A stretch of 64,000 nt of DNA from JANQMY01 sp965227095 (GTDB lineage: Bacteria > Pseudomonadota > Alphaproteobacteria > JANQMY01). A model generated the notes under the pieces. The model saw only the letters and a list, made by a program, of their open reading frames with translations. It was not told where the DNA came from and made no database searches. Position 1 is the stretch's first letter, and each line of letters opens with the position of its first letter. A program made the translations under genes and the position numbers. The DNA lies in NCBI GenBank assembly GCA_965227095.1, contig CBDDFL010000001.1, positions 1,860,001 to 1,924,000 of the forward strand, given 5' to 3'. Positions 17,221 through 25,889 of the stretch are shown one piece after another.

Positions 17221-17880
17221 TTAACGGCGCTCGTACAGGTCTTTTATTTCGCCCGCGCTGATCGCGTCGGGGGCCTTGTCAAACGCGATGGTGCCGTCTT
17301 TCAATCCGATCAGGCGATCAGCGATGGCCAGCGCCGCGTCCACATCGTGAAGCGCCAGAATGCTGGTTTCATGCCGCGCGGTGAGAAGGCGCAGCACCTC
17401 GGTACCCAGGGTCATGTCCATGGCAGAAACAGGTTCATCCGCAATGACAATGTCGGCCTGGGAATAGATGGCACGCGCGATGGCGACCCGCTGGCGTTGG
17501 CCACCGGACAGTTCGGTCGGACGCGCGCGCAATTTGTCCTCAAGATGAAGGTCTTTCAAGATCGTGCGGATGTCTGACAGAAATGGGTCGGTGGGCCATA
17601 TCAAATTTCTAAAGTTGGTCCACAGGCTATGATGGCCCAAGCGTCCCATATAGACGTTGTGAAAAACCGATAACTGATCCGCCAACCCTAATTCCTGCGG
17701 GACCAGGGACGCGGCGGGTGCGCACAGACGATACAGATGTGCCAGAAGTGTCGATTTGCCGACACCGCTTTCGCCAATAAGGACCAGCGTTTCACCGGTT
17801 TCAACGGAGAGGCTGATGTCCCTCAGGACAGCCTCTCCGTCATAGTCAAGGGTTTCGCGATCAAGCGAAATCAGAGTCAC
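17221..17880 (-). CDS. PhnC-type ABC transporter ATP-binding protein
   Basis: A 219-residue ATPase. Walker A is GESGVGKST (about 37-45), the signature is LSGGQRQRVAIARA, Walker B is ADIVIADEP, and the switch histidine is in SILALHDVDAAL. It powers the fused PhnE-type permease, which begins right after its stop. Its own start overlaps the stop of the binding-protein gene by 4 bp, so all three are translationally coupled. Confidence 0.93.
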   Translation of the reverse strand: MTLISLDRETLDYDGEAVLRDISLSVETGETLVLIGESGVGKSTLLAHLYRLCAPAASLVPQELGLADQLSVFHNVYMGRLGHHSLWTNFRNLIWPTDPFLSDIRTILKDLHLEDKLRARPTELSGGQRQRVAIARAIYSQADIVIADEPVSAMDMTLGTEVLRLLTARHETSILALHDVDAALAIADRLIGLKDGTIAFDKAPDAISAGEIKDLYERR

Positions 17881-18779
17881 TCGATCAAACCAACTTGCTT
17901 TGCGACATCTAAAATCGGGGCATAGTCGTCATTCGATGCCGGGATAAACTTGGCACGGGGAAAAGCGTCCAAGATGGCTTTGTCTTCAATGGCCAGAAGC
18001 GTGTCAGTTACTTTTTGTGTAAAGCCGTCGCCGAATGTTGCGTCAACATCGCCGCGAATGGTCCACTGATAGTCAGGATAGGGAGGGGTTTTCCACAAAA
18101 TCCGAACTTTCGATGGATCGATCTTGCCAAGCTCCAATTCTTTTTTCCATACCTTGAAGTTCACGGCGCCCACTTCAAAAGCACCCGATTGAACCAACGC
18201 AATCGTCCGCGAATGGTCACCGCTGAAACCCACGCGAGAGAAAATTTCATCGGGCGTTTTGCCGAATGTCTCGCGGATATGGAATTCCGGCATCAAGCGG
18301 CCGGATGTGGACCCTTTCGAGCCAAAGGTGAAGGTGCGTCCGGCTATATCCTTCGGGAAAGTCTCGGTCGGTTCCAGGCCGGTCTTTGTATTGGCGATGA
18401 AATAGGTTTCAAAGAACGGATCTTCTTCGCCTTGGGCGATCGCTTTTGATCCGTCTACTGCCAGACGTGCGCGCACGCCGGACAGGCCACCAAACCAAGC
18501 AAGTTGGACCTGATTGTTTTTGAACGCGGTGACAGCCGCTGCGTAGGATTTGACGGGGATGTATGTGACCTCGACACCCAGCTTATCTTCCAAATAATCG
18601 GAGACTTTGCCGAACCGCTCCTGCAGGCGGGATTCATCTTGGTCGGGAATGGCGGTGAATACGAAAGTGTCGGCGCTGGCCCCAAGGGGGCTTAATCCAA
18701 ACACACAAAGTGCGACTAAGTACGGTATCAGTCTTGTTCGCAGCGTTCGACCCAACTGGTCGGCCTGTTGATCTCTCAC
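17877..18779 (-). CDS. PhnD-like periplasmic binding protein, putative selenate/selenium-oxyanion type
   Basis: A 300-residue substrate-binding protein with a signal peptide (cleavage near ASA at about 36). The mature part starts FVFTAIPDQDESRLQERFGK and continues LEDKLGVEVTYIPVKSYAAAV, NNQVQLAWFGGLSGVRAR and FGSKGSTSGRLMPEF. These are PhnD-family motifs and, as I recall them, characteristic of the subfamily named 'putative selenate ABC transporter substrate-binding protein', which co-occurs with selD. The surrounding sel genes and a divergent Sec-containing peroxiredoxin support a selenium role. Phosphonate or another oxyanion remains possible. It is the first gene of the three-gene transporter operon. 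Confidence 0.82.
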   Translation of the reverse strand: MRDQQADQLGRTLRTRLIPYLVALCVFGLSPLGASADTFVFTAIPDQDESRLQERFGKVSDYLEDKLGVEVTYIPVKSYAAAVTAFKNNQVQLAWFGGLSGVRARLAVDGSKAIAQGEEDPFFETYFIANTKTGLEPTETFPKDIAGRTFTFGSKGSTSGRLMPEFHIRETFGKTPDEIFSRVGFSGDHSRTIALVQSGAFEVGAVNFKVWKKELELGKIDPSKVRILWKTPPYPDYQWTIRGDVDATFGDGFTQKVTDTLLAIEDKAILDAFPRAKFIPASNDDYAPILDVAKQVGLIE

Positions 18780-18986
18780 GACATCTTATCCTCACGTTAA
18801 GTTGATGGGGGTGTAAACGGACCGACTGTGCCCAATGCGGTTCCAAGATGCAATATGAACACGATGTTTTGTGATGTTGAGGGCGCGAAAATGCAGTGGC
18901 CGGTGCGGCAATGTAACGGCCGGATGGCTGGACAGGCTGTCGTCCGCGTCTTAGCTTGGTTGTTCATCATCATGAAAGGACCTCTC

Positions 18987-19631
18987 ATGAGCCTTGCTGC
19001 ACAGTTGACTGAAATGCGGGACGCCGCTGCGAAAAAGTTTCCGCCGGCGATCGCCAAAATCATGCATGATGCAACGGAAGATCTTGCCAATAGTGGACAG
19101 GTGGAAACAGTCATCAAGGCTGGCGAAACACTGCCCGCCTTTAGCTTGCCCAACCAGAACGGCGACGTGGTCACCAGCGCGGATTTGCTGGCCCGCGGGC
19201 CGCTGATGCTCACGATCTATCGGGGCTCTTGGTGACCGTACTGCAAAGTGGAGCTGGATGCTCTGCACGCAATTTTGGGTGACGTTCAGGCACTTGGCGG
19301 TTCCTTGGTGGCCATCAGCCCGCAAATGCCCGACATCAACCTAAAGCTCGTTCAGGAAAAGGGCTACGGCTTCGATATCCTGTTCGATGCAAAAAATGAG
19401 TATACGGATAAACTGAACCTTCGATTTGTTCTGCCACCGCAACTGCAAAAAATTTATGGCGGTGGCGGGATCGACTTGCCGAAATTTAGCGGAGATGACA
19501 GTTGGTCTCTCCCCATGCCCGCCCGGTTTGTCGTCGACCAAGGCGGTGTGGTGCGCTATTCGGAAGTGAACCCGGATTATACCATGCGTCCCGAACCGGA
19601 AGACACATTAGCGGCGATGAAGACGCTCTGA
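18987..19631 (+). CDS. Peroxiredoxin-like selenoprotein (UGA = Sec, WUPYC motif)
   Basis: The frame is interrupted by TGA at 19233-19235 and continues intact to 19631. Read as selenocysteine at residue 83 it gives YRGSWUPYCKVEL, which aligns with the peroxide-reacting WCPYC site of AhpC/TSA-type peroxiredoxin-like proteins. Both halves belong to one domain: ETLPAFSLPNQNGDVV before the site, and GGSLVAISPQMPD, then FDILFDAKNEYTDKLNL, after it. Total 214 residues including Sec. ATG 18987 is preceded by AAAGGA; an earlier ATG at 18828 would add an unrelated leader. A hairpin follows the UGA. It is divergent from the selenium-type transporter. Expected role: thiol- or selenol-based reduction of peroxides in the cytosol. 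Confidence 0.9.
19233..19264 (+). promoter_or_regulatory. UGA-Sec codon and candidate bacterial SECIS hairpin
   Basis: TGA at 19233-19235 is followed by GGAGC (19250-19254), loop TGGAT, and GCTCT (19260-19264), five pairs including one G-T. The loop starts 19 nt after the UGA, within the usual 16-37 nt window for SelB-bound SECIS elements. The structure was drawn by eye. Confidence 0.6.
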
Positions 19632-19935
19632 CTGTTCTCACATATCCGAAACAGAAAAGCCCCGCTGTGGAAGTGGGGCTTTTTTTGTTTTGTAGATTAT
19701 ACATCTTTGCAGCGGCGTCGCCGGGCGTTCCACCCCTTTGTGTGCAGACCATTCTCTTTAATCCGACTATCGCCGGCACTTTCATCATGGAAGAACACAA
19801 TGGCATAGGGGCCGGTGGCCGCGGGATTTACCGGCAAATGTGTTAATGTGGAATCCAAGAAACCCCTCGGTAAAAAGCCGGGATTGGTTAAGGCGACGAT
19901 ATGCGCCGTTGAACTTCTCATCGAAAGAATGGAAC
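19632..19935. other. Intergenic region with one terminator
   Basis: About 300 bp between the peroxiredoxin selenoprotein and the GNAT gene. It contains the strong terminator at 19655-19690. The rest shows no supported gene. Confidence 0.5.
19655..19690 (+). terminator. Rho-independent terminator after the Prx selenoprotein
   Basis: AAAAGCCCC (19655-19663) pairs with GGGGCTTTT (19675-19683) across an 11-base loop and is followed by a run of T. It lies 24 bp after the Prx stop. Confidence 0.9.
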
Positions 19936-20400
19936 GTGACGCTCCAGATCAGACTTAGCGACCCGAATGCACCAGAGGTGCGTCCCTTGTTGGACCGGCA
20001 CCTTGCTTTGATGCATGAGATATCGCCACCCGAGAGCATTCATGCGCTGGCGGCAGACGGGCTCACAGATCCGTCGGTCACCTTTTGGACAATCTGGGAT
20101 GACGGCACTTTGGTGGGATGCGGTGCGTTGAAAGCGCTTGATGCCACCCATGGAGAAATCAAATCCATGCATACCGTCTTGGAAGCGCGGGGAAAAGGGG
20201 TGGGCGCAGCCATGGTGCAGCACATTCTAGAGACAGCGCGGGATCGGAAATTGTATCGGATCAGTCTCGAGACCGGATCGCAGCCCGCCTTCGAACCAGC
20301 CCGCGCTTTATATCGGCGGTATGGCTTTACCGAATGCCCGCCGTTTGGGTCGTATAAAGACGATCCCAACAGCGTCTTTATGACCTTGGTGTTGGCTTAG
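19936..20400 (+). CDS. GNAT family N-acetyltransferase
   Basis: A 154-residue acetyltransferase when started at GTG 19936, in frame with a longer unsupported leader. The acetyl-CoA site is in the stretch HTVLEARGKGVGAAMVQHIL, matching the R/Q-x-x-G-x-G/A motif. ALYRRYGFTECPPFGSYKDDPNS near the end is the typical C-terminal strand-turn of this family (PhnO/YhhY-like putative acetyltransferases). Acceptor substrate unknown. It stands alone between a terminator and a convergent gene. Confidence 0.88.
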   Translation: MTLQIRLSDPNAPEVRPLLDRHLALMHEISPPESIHALAADGLTDPSVTFWTIWDDGTLVGCGALKALDATHGEIKSMHTVLEARGKGVGAAMVQHILETARDRKLYRISLETGSQPAFEPARALYRRYGFTECPPFGSYKDDPNSVFMTLVLA

Positions 20401-20442
20401 TTGCGCTCCTCGCAATGATGCTAAGGGCGGCAGCCTTAACCG

Positions 20443-21480
20443 CTATTCACACGCGTCCGCCGCACCGCAGGTCACGTCCAAGACTTCTTTGCCGTCGGCC
20501 ACGTCCCGCACCCACTCAACGGCGCGCACACCGCCTGATGTGGTCGAATATAATTCCTTAAACCGCAGCAGAGTGTGAAATTCACCCGGTGCCGTATAGC
20601 TGCGGAAATAGGGCAGGCTCGTGCGAAGCGTTGCCATGTTTTCCTTAAGGGGCGCATACAAATTATCGCCCGTATTCAGCATGCCGGAAAACTGTTCTTG
20701 AACCGCATCATACGCATTGTTGTACTGATGGAATTTGATGTGGGGCGCTGCCGTGGCGGCCATGGTGTAGAAATCGATTTGTCGGGTGGTATCCGCCGTA
20801 TAGGCCTTTGTGTCGATCCATGCGGGCAGATCGGTAAAGACGCCCCATGGTGTCCACAGTTCCGGCAGGGGGTTTTGGGTGTATCCGCCACCGCCGCCGG
20901 CAAAATGAATGATCTCGGCTTCTTTGTAGTGCTGGGCGAAGAGGGCGGCAAAATAGGGCGAAGAGATTGCACCCGCACTACCCCCGGATACAAAGACCGT
21001 ATCGGGATCGGGGACCGCGTCAAAGACATGGTCAATAGCGGCCTGCGCATTGAAGCGGCCTCTGTGGTGAACGGTGATCTGCGATCCATCCTTTTTCGTG
21101 TAGGTGTGATCCTTGGCGCCTAGGTGAATGTCCCCCGTGCAATAGGGCACAAAGACTTGCGTCCAATTCTTGAACGGATTTTCCGAATTGGTGAGCGCGA
21201 AGGCACCATCCCGCGTGCGAGGCGTGTTGCCCTCACCGTCGGCAAAGGGGCGGTAGGTTGTGGGCTCTGTGGTCACGTCGCAGTTGTCACCCGACCAGCA
21301 CGCGCCGCCGCCATTAAAGAAGATCATCAATTTTTTCGGATCGCCATTGCGTACGTGAAATTCATACGGTGTGCCGGTGGAACACAGCGTGTCGCCGCCT
21401 GGTTTGATGGTTTCCCAAGGGTCCGCCGCCCAAACAGGGGTGGAGAGCAGTGCGAAGAACAGAACGAAACGCCGAATCAT
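20443..21480 (-). CDS. Pectinacetylesterase-family (PAE) serine hydrolase, secreted
   Basis: A 345-residue secreted protein (signal peptide MIRRFVLFFALLSTPVWA). The PAE fold motifs are present: LMIFFNGGGACWSGDNC with the oxyanion-hole glycines, then VFVPYCTGDIHLG, and the nucleophile motif VFVSGGSAGAISSPYF. In plants and some bacteria such enzymes remove acetyl groups from pectin. Bacterial members, like the related Notum deacylase, may act on other esters, and no pectin genes are nearby. The conserved cysteines in CWSGDNC and CGAADACE may form disulfides, consistent with export. Confidence 0.88.
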   Translation of the reverse strand: MIRRFVLFFALLSTPVWAADPWETIKPGGDTLCSTGTPYEFHVRNGDPKKLMIFFNGGGACWSGDNCDVTTEPTTYRPFADGEGNTPRTRDGAFALTNSENPFKNWTQVFVPYCTGDIHLGAKDHTYTKKDGSQITVHHRGRFNAQAAIDHVFDAVPDPDTVFVSGGSAGAISSPYFAALFAQHYKEAEIIHFAGGGGGYTQNPLPELWTPWGVFTDLPAWIDTKAYTADTTRQIDFYTMAATAAPHIKFHQYNNAYDAVQEQFSGMLNTGDNLYAPLKENMATLRTSLPYFRSYTAPGEFHTLLRFKELYSTTSGGVRAVEWVRDVADGKEVLDVTCGAADACE

Positions 21481-21590
21481 CTTTGCCCCAATACCTTTAT
21501 TGTTGTCCGGTCCCTACCTATACACTGAACTTGGGACGTGACGATACGGCCGCGCCTGGAGATTCCGGACAGATCCGGTATAGGTAATCC

Positions 21591-23174
21591 ATGATCTATG
21601 GATTTGGAGAGTTTCAGATTGATGTGACGCGCGCGGAGCTGCGCAAGGGCGCCGACGTGCGCGCAGTCGAGCCACAAGTCTTTGAACTTATTGTATTTTT
21701 AGCGGCAAATGCGGGGCGCCTGATTACCAAGGACGAGATCGTTGAGGCGGTTTGGGATGGCCGAATCGTGTCGGACTCTGCGGTGGCCAGCCGGATAAAA
21801 TCGGCTCGCCAGGCGTTGGGCGATGATGGGAAGACTCAAAAGTACATCAAAACGCTACATGGGCGCGGTTTTCGTTTTGAAGCGCAGGTGACTGTTGACG
21901 AGGCGAGGCCCGATGTGGTGCAGGTCGTTTCTCAAACACCGGTGCAAGATGCGGAAGCCGATGACCAAACCGGCGACATGCCGGCATCAAACCGCCCATC
22001 GATCGCGGTGCTGCCCTTTAGCCTCATCGGTAATGGCGGAGACTATGCCGGGTTTTCCGATGCTCTGCCCCATGAAATTATCGCGGAGTTGTCTCGGCTA
22101 AGGTGGATCCGCGTGATCGCCCGCGGCTCCACTTTTCAGTTCCGCGGTACACAGATTGATGCCGACGAAATTCGACGAGCCTTGGGCGCGCGCTATTACG
22201 TGACGGGATCGATTGAGTTTCTGGGCCCTCGCATGACGATTCTCATCGAACTCACAGACACCACCGACCGTAGTGTTGTGTGGGCGGATAAATTTCAGGC
22301 TGCGATCGACGAGATTCATGAGGTGCGCGGAGACATCCTCTCTAACATCATATCTTCTCTGGAAGTTCACATCTCGGCAAATGAAACACGGCGTGCGCGC
22401 CTGACGGCGCCCAGTTCCCTGGATGCTTGGTCTGCCTATCATCTTGGTCTGCATCACATGTTCCGTTTCACGGAAAAGGACAACGCGCAAGCCGCCGCTC
22501 TATTTCAGCGGTCGGTTGATCTGGACCCGACATTCGCCCGCGGATTTGCCGGTCTGTCGTTTACCCATTTTCAAAACGCGTTTATGCGGTATTCAGACGA
22601 ACGCACTCAATCAGCGGACCTTGCAAAGAAAGCTGCTGAAAAAGGCATGGATCTCGACGATCTCGATCCGTTTGTGAATTTCACCCTCGGGCGGGCTTGT
22701 TACTTGCGGGGCGATTTTGATCAAGGTCTGACTTGGTTGGATCGATCGACCAAATTGAGCCCGAACTATGCGCAAGCGGTTTATTCAAAGGCTTGGGCGG
22801 ACGCGATTTTGGGTCATTGGCAGATGGCACATTCTTTGTCCGATGAGGCCATGAAGCTAAGTCCGCTCGATCCCATGCGGTATGCCATGTTGGCGGCGCG
22901 CGGCCTGGCCTCCATTGTGGAAGGGGATGTCGGTGCCGCCGCCCAATGGTCGGAACAGGCGGCCCGCGCTCCCGGTGCGCACACTTTGATCGCCATGATC
23001 GCTATGGTGAGCCACGGTTTGAATCAAGACGAAGAGAAAGCCAGTTATTGGGCGGCCAATGTGCGGCAGAGATATCCGCAAGCAAATGCGGAACACTTCT
23101 TTCAGTCTTTTCCCTTTGCGGACGAAGGGGCGCGGGAGCGCATGGCACACATTCTAAAAAAATATGGGTTTTAG
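21591..23174 (+). CDS. CadC-like winged-helix regulator with TolB-type and TPR domains
   Basis: A 527-residue regulator. Residues 1-95 are an OmpR/PhoB-type winged helix (GEFQIDVTRAELRKG, then LITKDEIVEAVWDGRIVSDSAVASRIKSAR in pieces, and KYIKTLHGRGFRF). A linker leads into a domain starting SIAVLPFSLIGNGGDYAGFSDALPHEI, the pattern of adenylate-cyclase-associated TolB-like regions. The C-terminal half is TPR-like helical repeats (AAALFQRSVDLDPTFARGFAGLS and similar). Unlike CadC there is no obvious membrane helix, so it is probably cytosolic. Ligand and targets are unknown. The enoyl-CoA hydratase gene follows 12 bp later and may be cotranscribed. Confidence 0.88.
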   Translation: MIYGFGEFQIDVTRAELRKGADVRAVEPQVFELIVFLAANAGRLITKDEIVEAVWDGRIVSDSAVASRIKSARQALGDDGKTQKYIKTLHGRGFRFEAQVTVDEARPDVVQVVSQTPVQDAEADDQTGDMPASNRPSIAVLPFSLIGNGGDYAGFSDALPHEIIAELSRLRWIRVIARGSTFQFRGTQIDADEIRRALGARYYVTGSIEFLGPRMTILIELTDTTDRSVVWADKFQAAIDEIHEVRGDILSNIISSLEVHISANETRRARLTAPSSLDAWSAYHLGLHHMFRFTEKDNAQAAALFQRSVDLDPTFARGFAGLSFTHFQNAFMRYSDERTQSADLAKKAAEKGMDLDDLDPFVNFTLGRACYLRGDFDQGLTWLDRSTKLSPNYAQAVYSKAWADAILGHWQMAHSLSDEAMKLSPLDPMRYAMLAARGLASIVEGDVGAAAQWSEQAARAPGAHTLIAMIAMVSHGLNQDEEKASYWAANVRQRYPQANAEHFFQSFPFADEGARERMAHILKKYGF

Positions 23175-23186
23175 GGAGGCTGATCT

Positions 23187-24005
23187 ATGGACCTCAAAGA
23201 CACGCTGTATGACGTTAAAGATCGTGTGGCCACGATTACGCTCAACCGCCCGCATCGAGCAAATGCGTGGACGGGCCGTTTGCATACGGAATATCGCGCG
23301 CTGTTGAAACAAGCGGATGAAGACCCGGGTGTCGGCGCGATCTTGGTGACCGGCGCGGGGGACTATTTCTGCGTGGGGGGCGATTCCAAGGCGCTGGAAA
23401 GTTACACGGAAAAAGGCGAATACAATGCGGGGACAGGCCCGGAATTGGTGATGCCTGGCTCCGCGGAAACACCGGCCTTTCAAAATGACTACGCTTATCA
23501 TTTAGCCCTGTCGAAGCCGGTGATCACGGCGCTGAACGGTCCGGCAGCGGGCGTGGGCTTGGTGCTGGCGTGCTTTACGGATGTGCGCTTCGCGGCCCCC
23601 GGCGCGAAACTGACCACCGCCCATGGGCCCTTAAACCTGCCGGCGGAATACGGATTGTCATGGATCTTGCCGCGCTTGATCGGCGGCGCCCGCGCCACGG
23701 AATTACTGATGTCGAGCCGCAAGTTTCTGACGAACGAGGCGCACGCCATCGGGTTGGTGCATCGCTTGGTGGACAAGGAAACGCTGGTTGCGGAAGCACA
23801 TGATTATGCAGTGGACATGATCACGCGTTGTTCACCGGAAAGTCTGCGCCAGACCAAGCGCCAAATCTATCTCGATTGGCACCGCGATGTGGGCGCGTCC
23901 GTTCAAGACGCGGATCAATTGCTGAAAGGCATGGTCAAACAGCCGAACTACAAACAGGCCATCGCGGCGTTTATGGAAAAACGCAACGCCGATTGGGAGT
24001 TTTAG
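23187..24005 (+). CDS. Enoyl-CoA hydratase/isomerase family protein
   Basis: A 272-residue crotonase. The start ATG 23187 follows GGGAGG. The oxyanion-hole region ILVTGAGDYFCVGGDSKALE and the second motif ALNGPAAGVGLVLACFTDVRFA are present. So is the LPAEYGLSWILPRLIGGARATELLMSSR stretch (given in part) around the usual acidic position. Members hydrate or isomerise enoyl-CoA esters. Catalytic-glutamate positions were not aligned, so the exact reaction is open. Its stop nearly touches the convergent selB gene. Confidence 0.92.
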   Translation: MDLKDTLYDVKDRVATITLNRPHRANAWTGRLHTEYRALLKQADEDPGVGAILVTGAGDYFCVGGDSKALESYTEKGEYNAGTGPELVMPGSAETPAFQNDYAYHLALSKPVITALNGPAAGVGLVLACFTDVRFAAPGAKLTTAHGPLNLPAEYGLSWILPRLIGGARATELLMSSRKFLTNEAHAIGLVHRLVDKETLVAEAHDYAVDMITRCSPESLRQTKRQIYLDWHRDVGASVQDADQLLKGMVKQPNYKQAIAAFMEKRNADWEF

Positions 24006-25889
24006 TTAGCCCGCCAGCGTCCGCTTGTCGTCCCGCCGCAAGGTGATTTTCTGCTTATCAAAATGACCCAGCAGGGGCATCACATATTTACGCGTGGTGC
24101 CCAGCGCTTCGCGCGCCTCGCTGGCGGTGAAGGCCGCCGGGGGCGGGAAGGAATGGCGCAAGGCGTCCGCTGCCGCATCAATCGCCGTGTGGTGAAAGAA
24201 GAACAGGTTCTTGCGTTTTTCATCGAACACGGCAATGGCGCGGTTGGTGTCCACCAGAAAGCGCGAAATGTCTTTGTACTTTGGATTTTCTTCCGTCAGC
24301 TCTTTCAGGGTGGGGGCGGTGATGCCTTGGTCAATCAGGCGCGCCTCAAGTGCATCCAGAATTTTACGTTCGTCCGGCCGTAGCTGCGCGAAAGGATCAA
24401 AGCTGGTGAGGCGCACCGTGCCTTGGGCAATCTCTAGAACCTTTTCATTTGCCAGTGTGGCCAGCGCGAAGCGGAACAAGCGCTGGGGGGCTTTCAAGCG
24501 CGACGCGATTTCACTTTGCGCGAGCCCCAATCGTTTTGGATTGGCGTCGTGAAATTCCCCCACCAGCTTTTCGATGCTGGATTTCGTGGCGGCGAACACA
24601 TTGGCCTCGAATACCAATCCGTTGTCCTCAATGGCGCAGCCATTTTGGGCGCACAGGGCGCGCAGGTCCGTTTCGTCCAGATCAACACGTTGGCCCAGTT
24701 CCGCCAGGGAGATGCCGTCTGATCCCGCATTGGTCACAATGGACATCAGCGCCGTGGTGCGCGCATCCGCCTTGGCCGAAGGTGCTGCCGCCTGCTTACC
24801 GCGCCGCCTTTGTTTGGCTTGGGTGTCCGTGAACTGACCGCCGCCGACGGTCTGCACAGGCGTGACCGTGCGCACAATGAACCGTTCCTGATGCCAGGCG
24901 ACGGCGGGCTCGGCCAAGCGAAATTGAACGGGGGCGGTGTCGCCGGGCCGCAAGCGTTCGCGATCCAGCAAGCGGATTGTGGCAATTTCTTCCGTGGTAC
25001 CGTGAAGAACGCGCAATTTCGTGCCGCTCTTCAGTTCTTTGGGCGCATCGCTGAGCAAATGCAACGTACCGTCCCAATAGGTTGAAGCGGGCAACCACTC
25101 AGGCGAGGTCAGCGTGTTGCCGCGCGCAATGTCCCCCGTCCCTTCAATGCGAATGTTTGCGGCCACCCGCTGGCCGGGCAGGGCGCGGTCAACCGAACTG
25201 CCGTGTACTTCCAAACTGCGCACCCGGGCTTTGCGGCCCGACGGGGCGATTTCCGCCACATCGCCGACGGCAACCGCGCCGCCGCTCAGCGTGCCGGTGC
25301 CCACGGTGCCAAAGCCCTTGATGGAAAATACGCGGTCGAAGGGCAGATAGAAATGGCCCACATCCGCGCGTTTTGGCTTCACGTCGAACAAACCGTTAAG
25401 GGCGGCGACCAAATCATCCATACCGGCGCCGGTGGGCGCGGAGACGGGCACGATGGTCACGCCGGAAAAGGCGGTGTCGGCCAGATAGGCGGAGATTTCC
25501 GCCGTGGCTTTTGTGATCTCGCCGTCGCTCGCCAAATCTGTTTTGGTCAGCGCCACCACCGCATGCTCGATGCCGAGCAGGGAGACAATGCGAATATGTT
25601 CCACCGTTTGCGGCATGATCTTTTCATTGGCCGAAATGACGATCAGGGCCGCATCGATGCCGCTGACACCGGAAATCATAGTGCGGACGAAATCTGCATG
25701 GCCCGGCGTGTCGATAAAATCGATCAACCCGCGCGTCGTCTCGCGATAAGCAAACCCCAGCACAATGGACAGGCCGCGTTGTTTCTCTTCTTTTAGGCGG
25801 TCGGTTTCCATGCCGGTCAGGGCTTTGACCAGTGTGGTTTTGCCATGGTCTACATGGCCGATGACACCGAGAGAAAGTTGATCTGTCAT
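24006..25889 (-). CDS. selB: Selenocysteine-specific elongation factor SelB
   Basis: GTPase that brings Sec-tRNA to UGA codons followed by a SECIS hairpin. G1 is GHVDHGKTT (about 11-19), G3 is DTPGHADF, G4 is TKTD. Domains II and III follow (GFGTVGTGTLSGG, VRSLEVHGSSVDRALPGQRV). The C-terminal half (about 390-627) has the winged-helix repeats that bind SECIS RNA, ending ALGTTRKYVMPLLGHFDKQKITLRR in pieces. The length, 627 residues, is normal. The start overlaps the selA stop by 4 bp (ATGA), so selA and selB are coupled. It serves the six Sec-containing proteins found in this window. Confidence 0.97.
   Translation of the reverse strand: MTDQLSLGVIGHVDHGKTTLVKALTGMETDRLKEEKQRGLSIVLGFAYRETTRGLIDFIDTPGHADFVRTMISGVSGIDAALIVISANEKIMPQTVEHIRIVSLLGIEHAVVALTKTDLASDGEITKATAEISAYLADTAFSGVTIVPVSAPTGAGMDDLVAALNGLFDVKPKRADVGHFYLPFDRVFSIKGFGTVGTGTLSGGAVAVGDVAEIAPSGRKARVRSLEVHGSSVDRALPGQRVAANIRIEGTGDIARGNTLTSPEWLPASTYWDGTLHLLSDAPKELKSGTKLRVLHGTTEEIATIRLLDRERLRPGDTAPVQFRLAEPAVAWHQERFIVRTVTPVQTVGGGQFTDTQAKQRRRGKQAAAPSAKADARTTALMSIVTNAGSDGISLAELGQRVDLDETDLRALCAQNGCAIEDNGLVFEANVFAATKSSIEKLVGEFHDANPKRLGLAQSEIASRLKAPQRLFRFALATLANEKVLEIAQGTVRLTSFDPFAQLRPDERKILDALEARLIDQGITAPTLKELTEENPKYKDISRFLVDTNRAIAVFDEKRKNLFFFHHTAIDAAADALRHSFPPPAAFTASEAREALGTTRKYVMPLLGHFDKQKITLRRDDKRTLAG

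Noticed and set aside
19233..19235. TGA taken as a premature stop or frameshift in the Prx-like gene
   Set aside because: The frame is unbroken on both sides, the position is the known catalytic cysteine, and sel genes and a SECIS-like hairpin are present; Sec decoding explains all of it.
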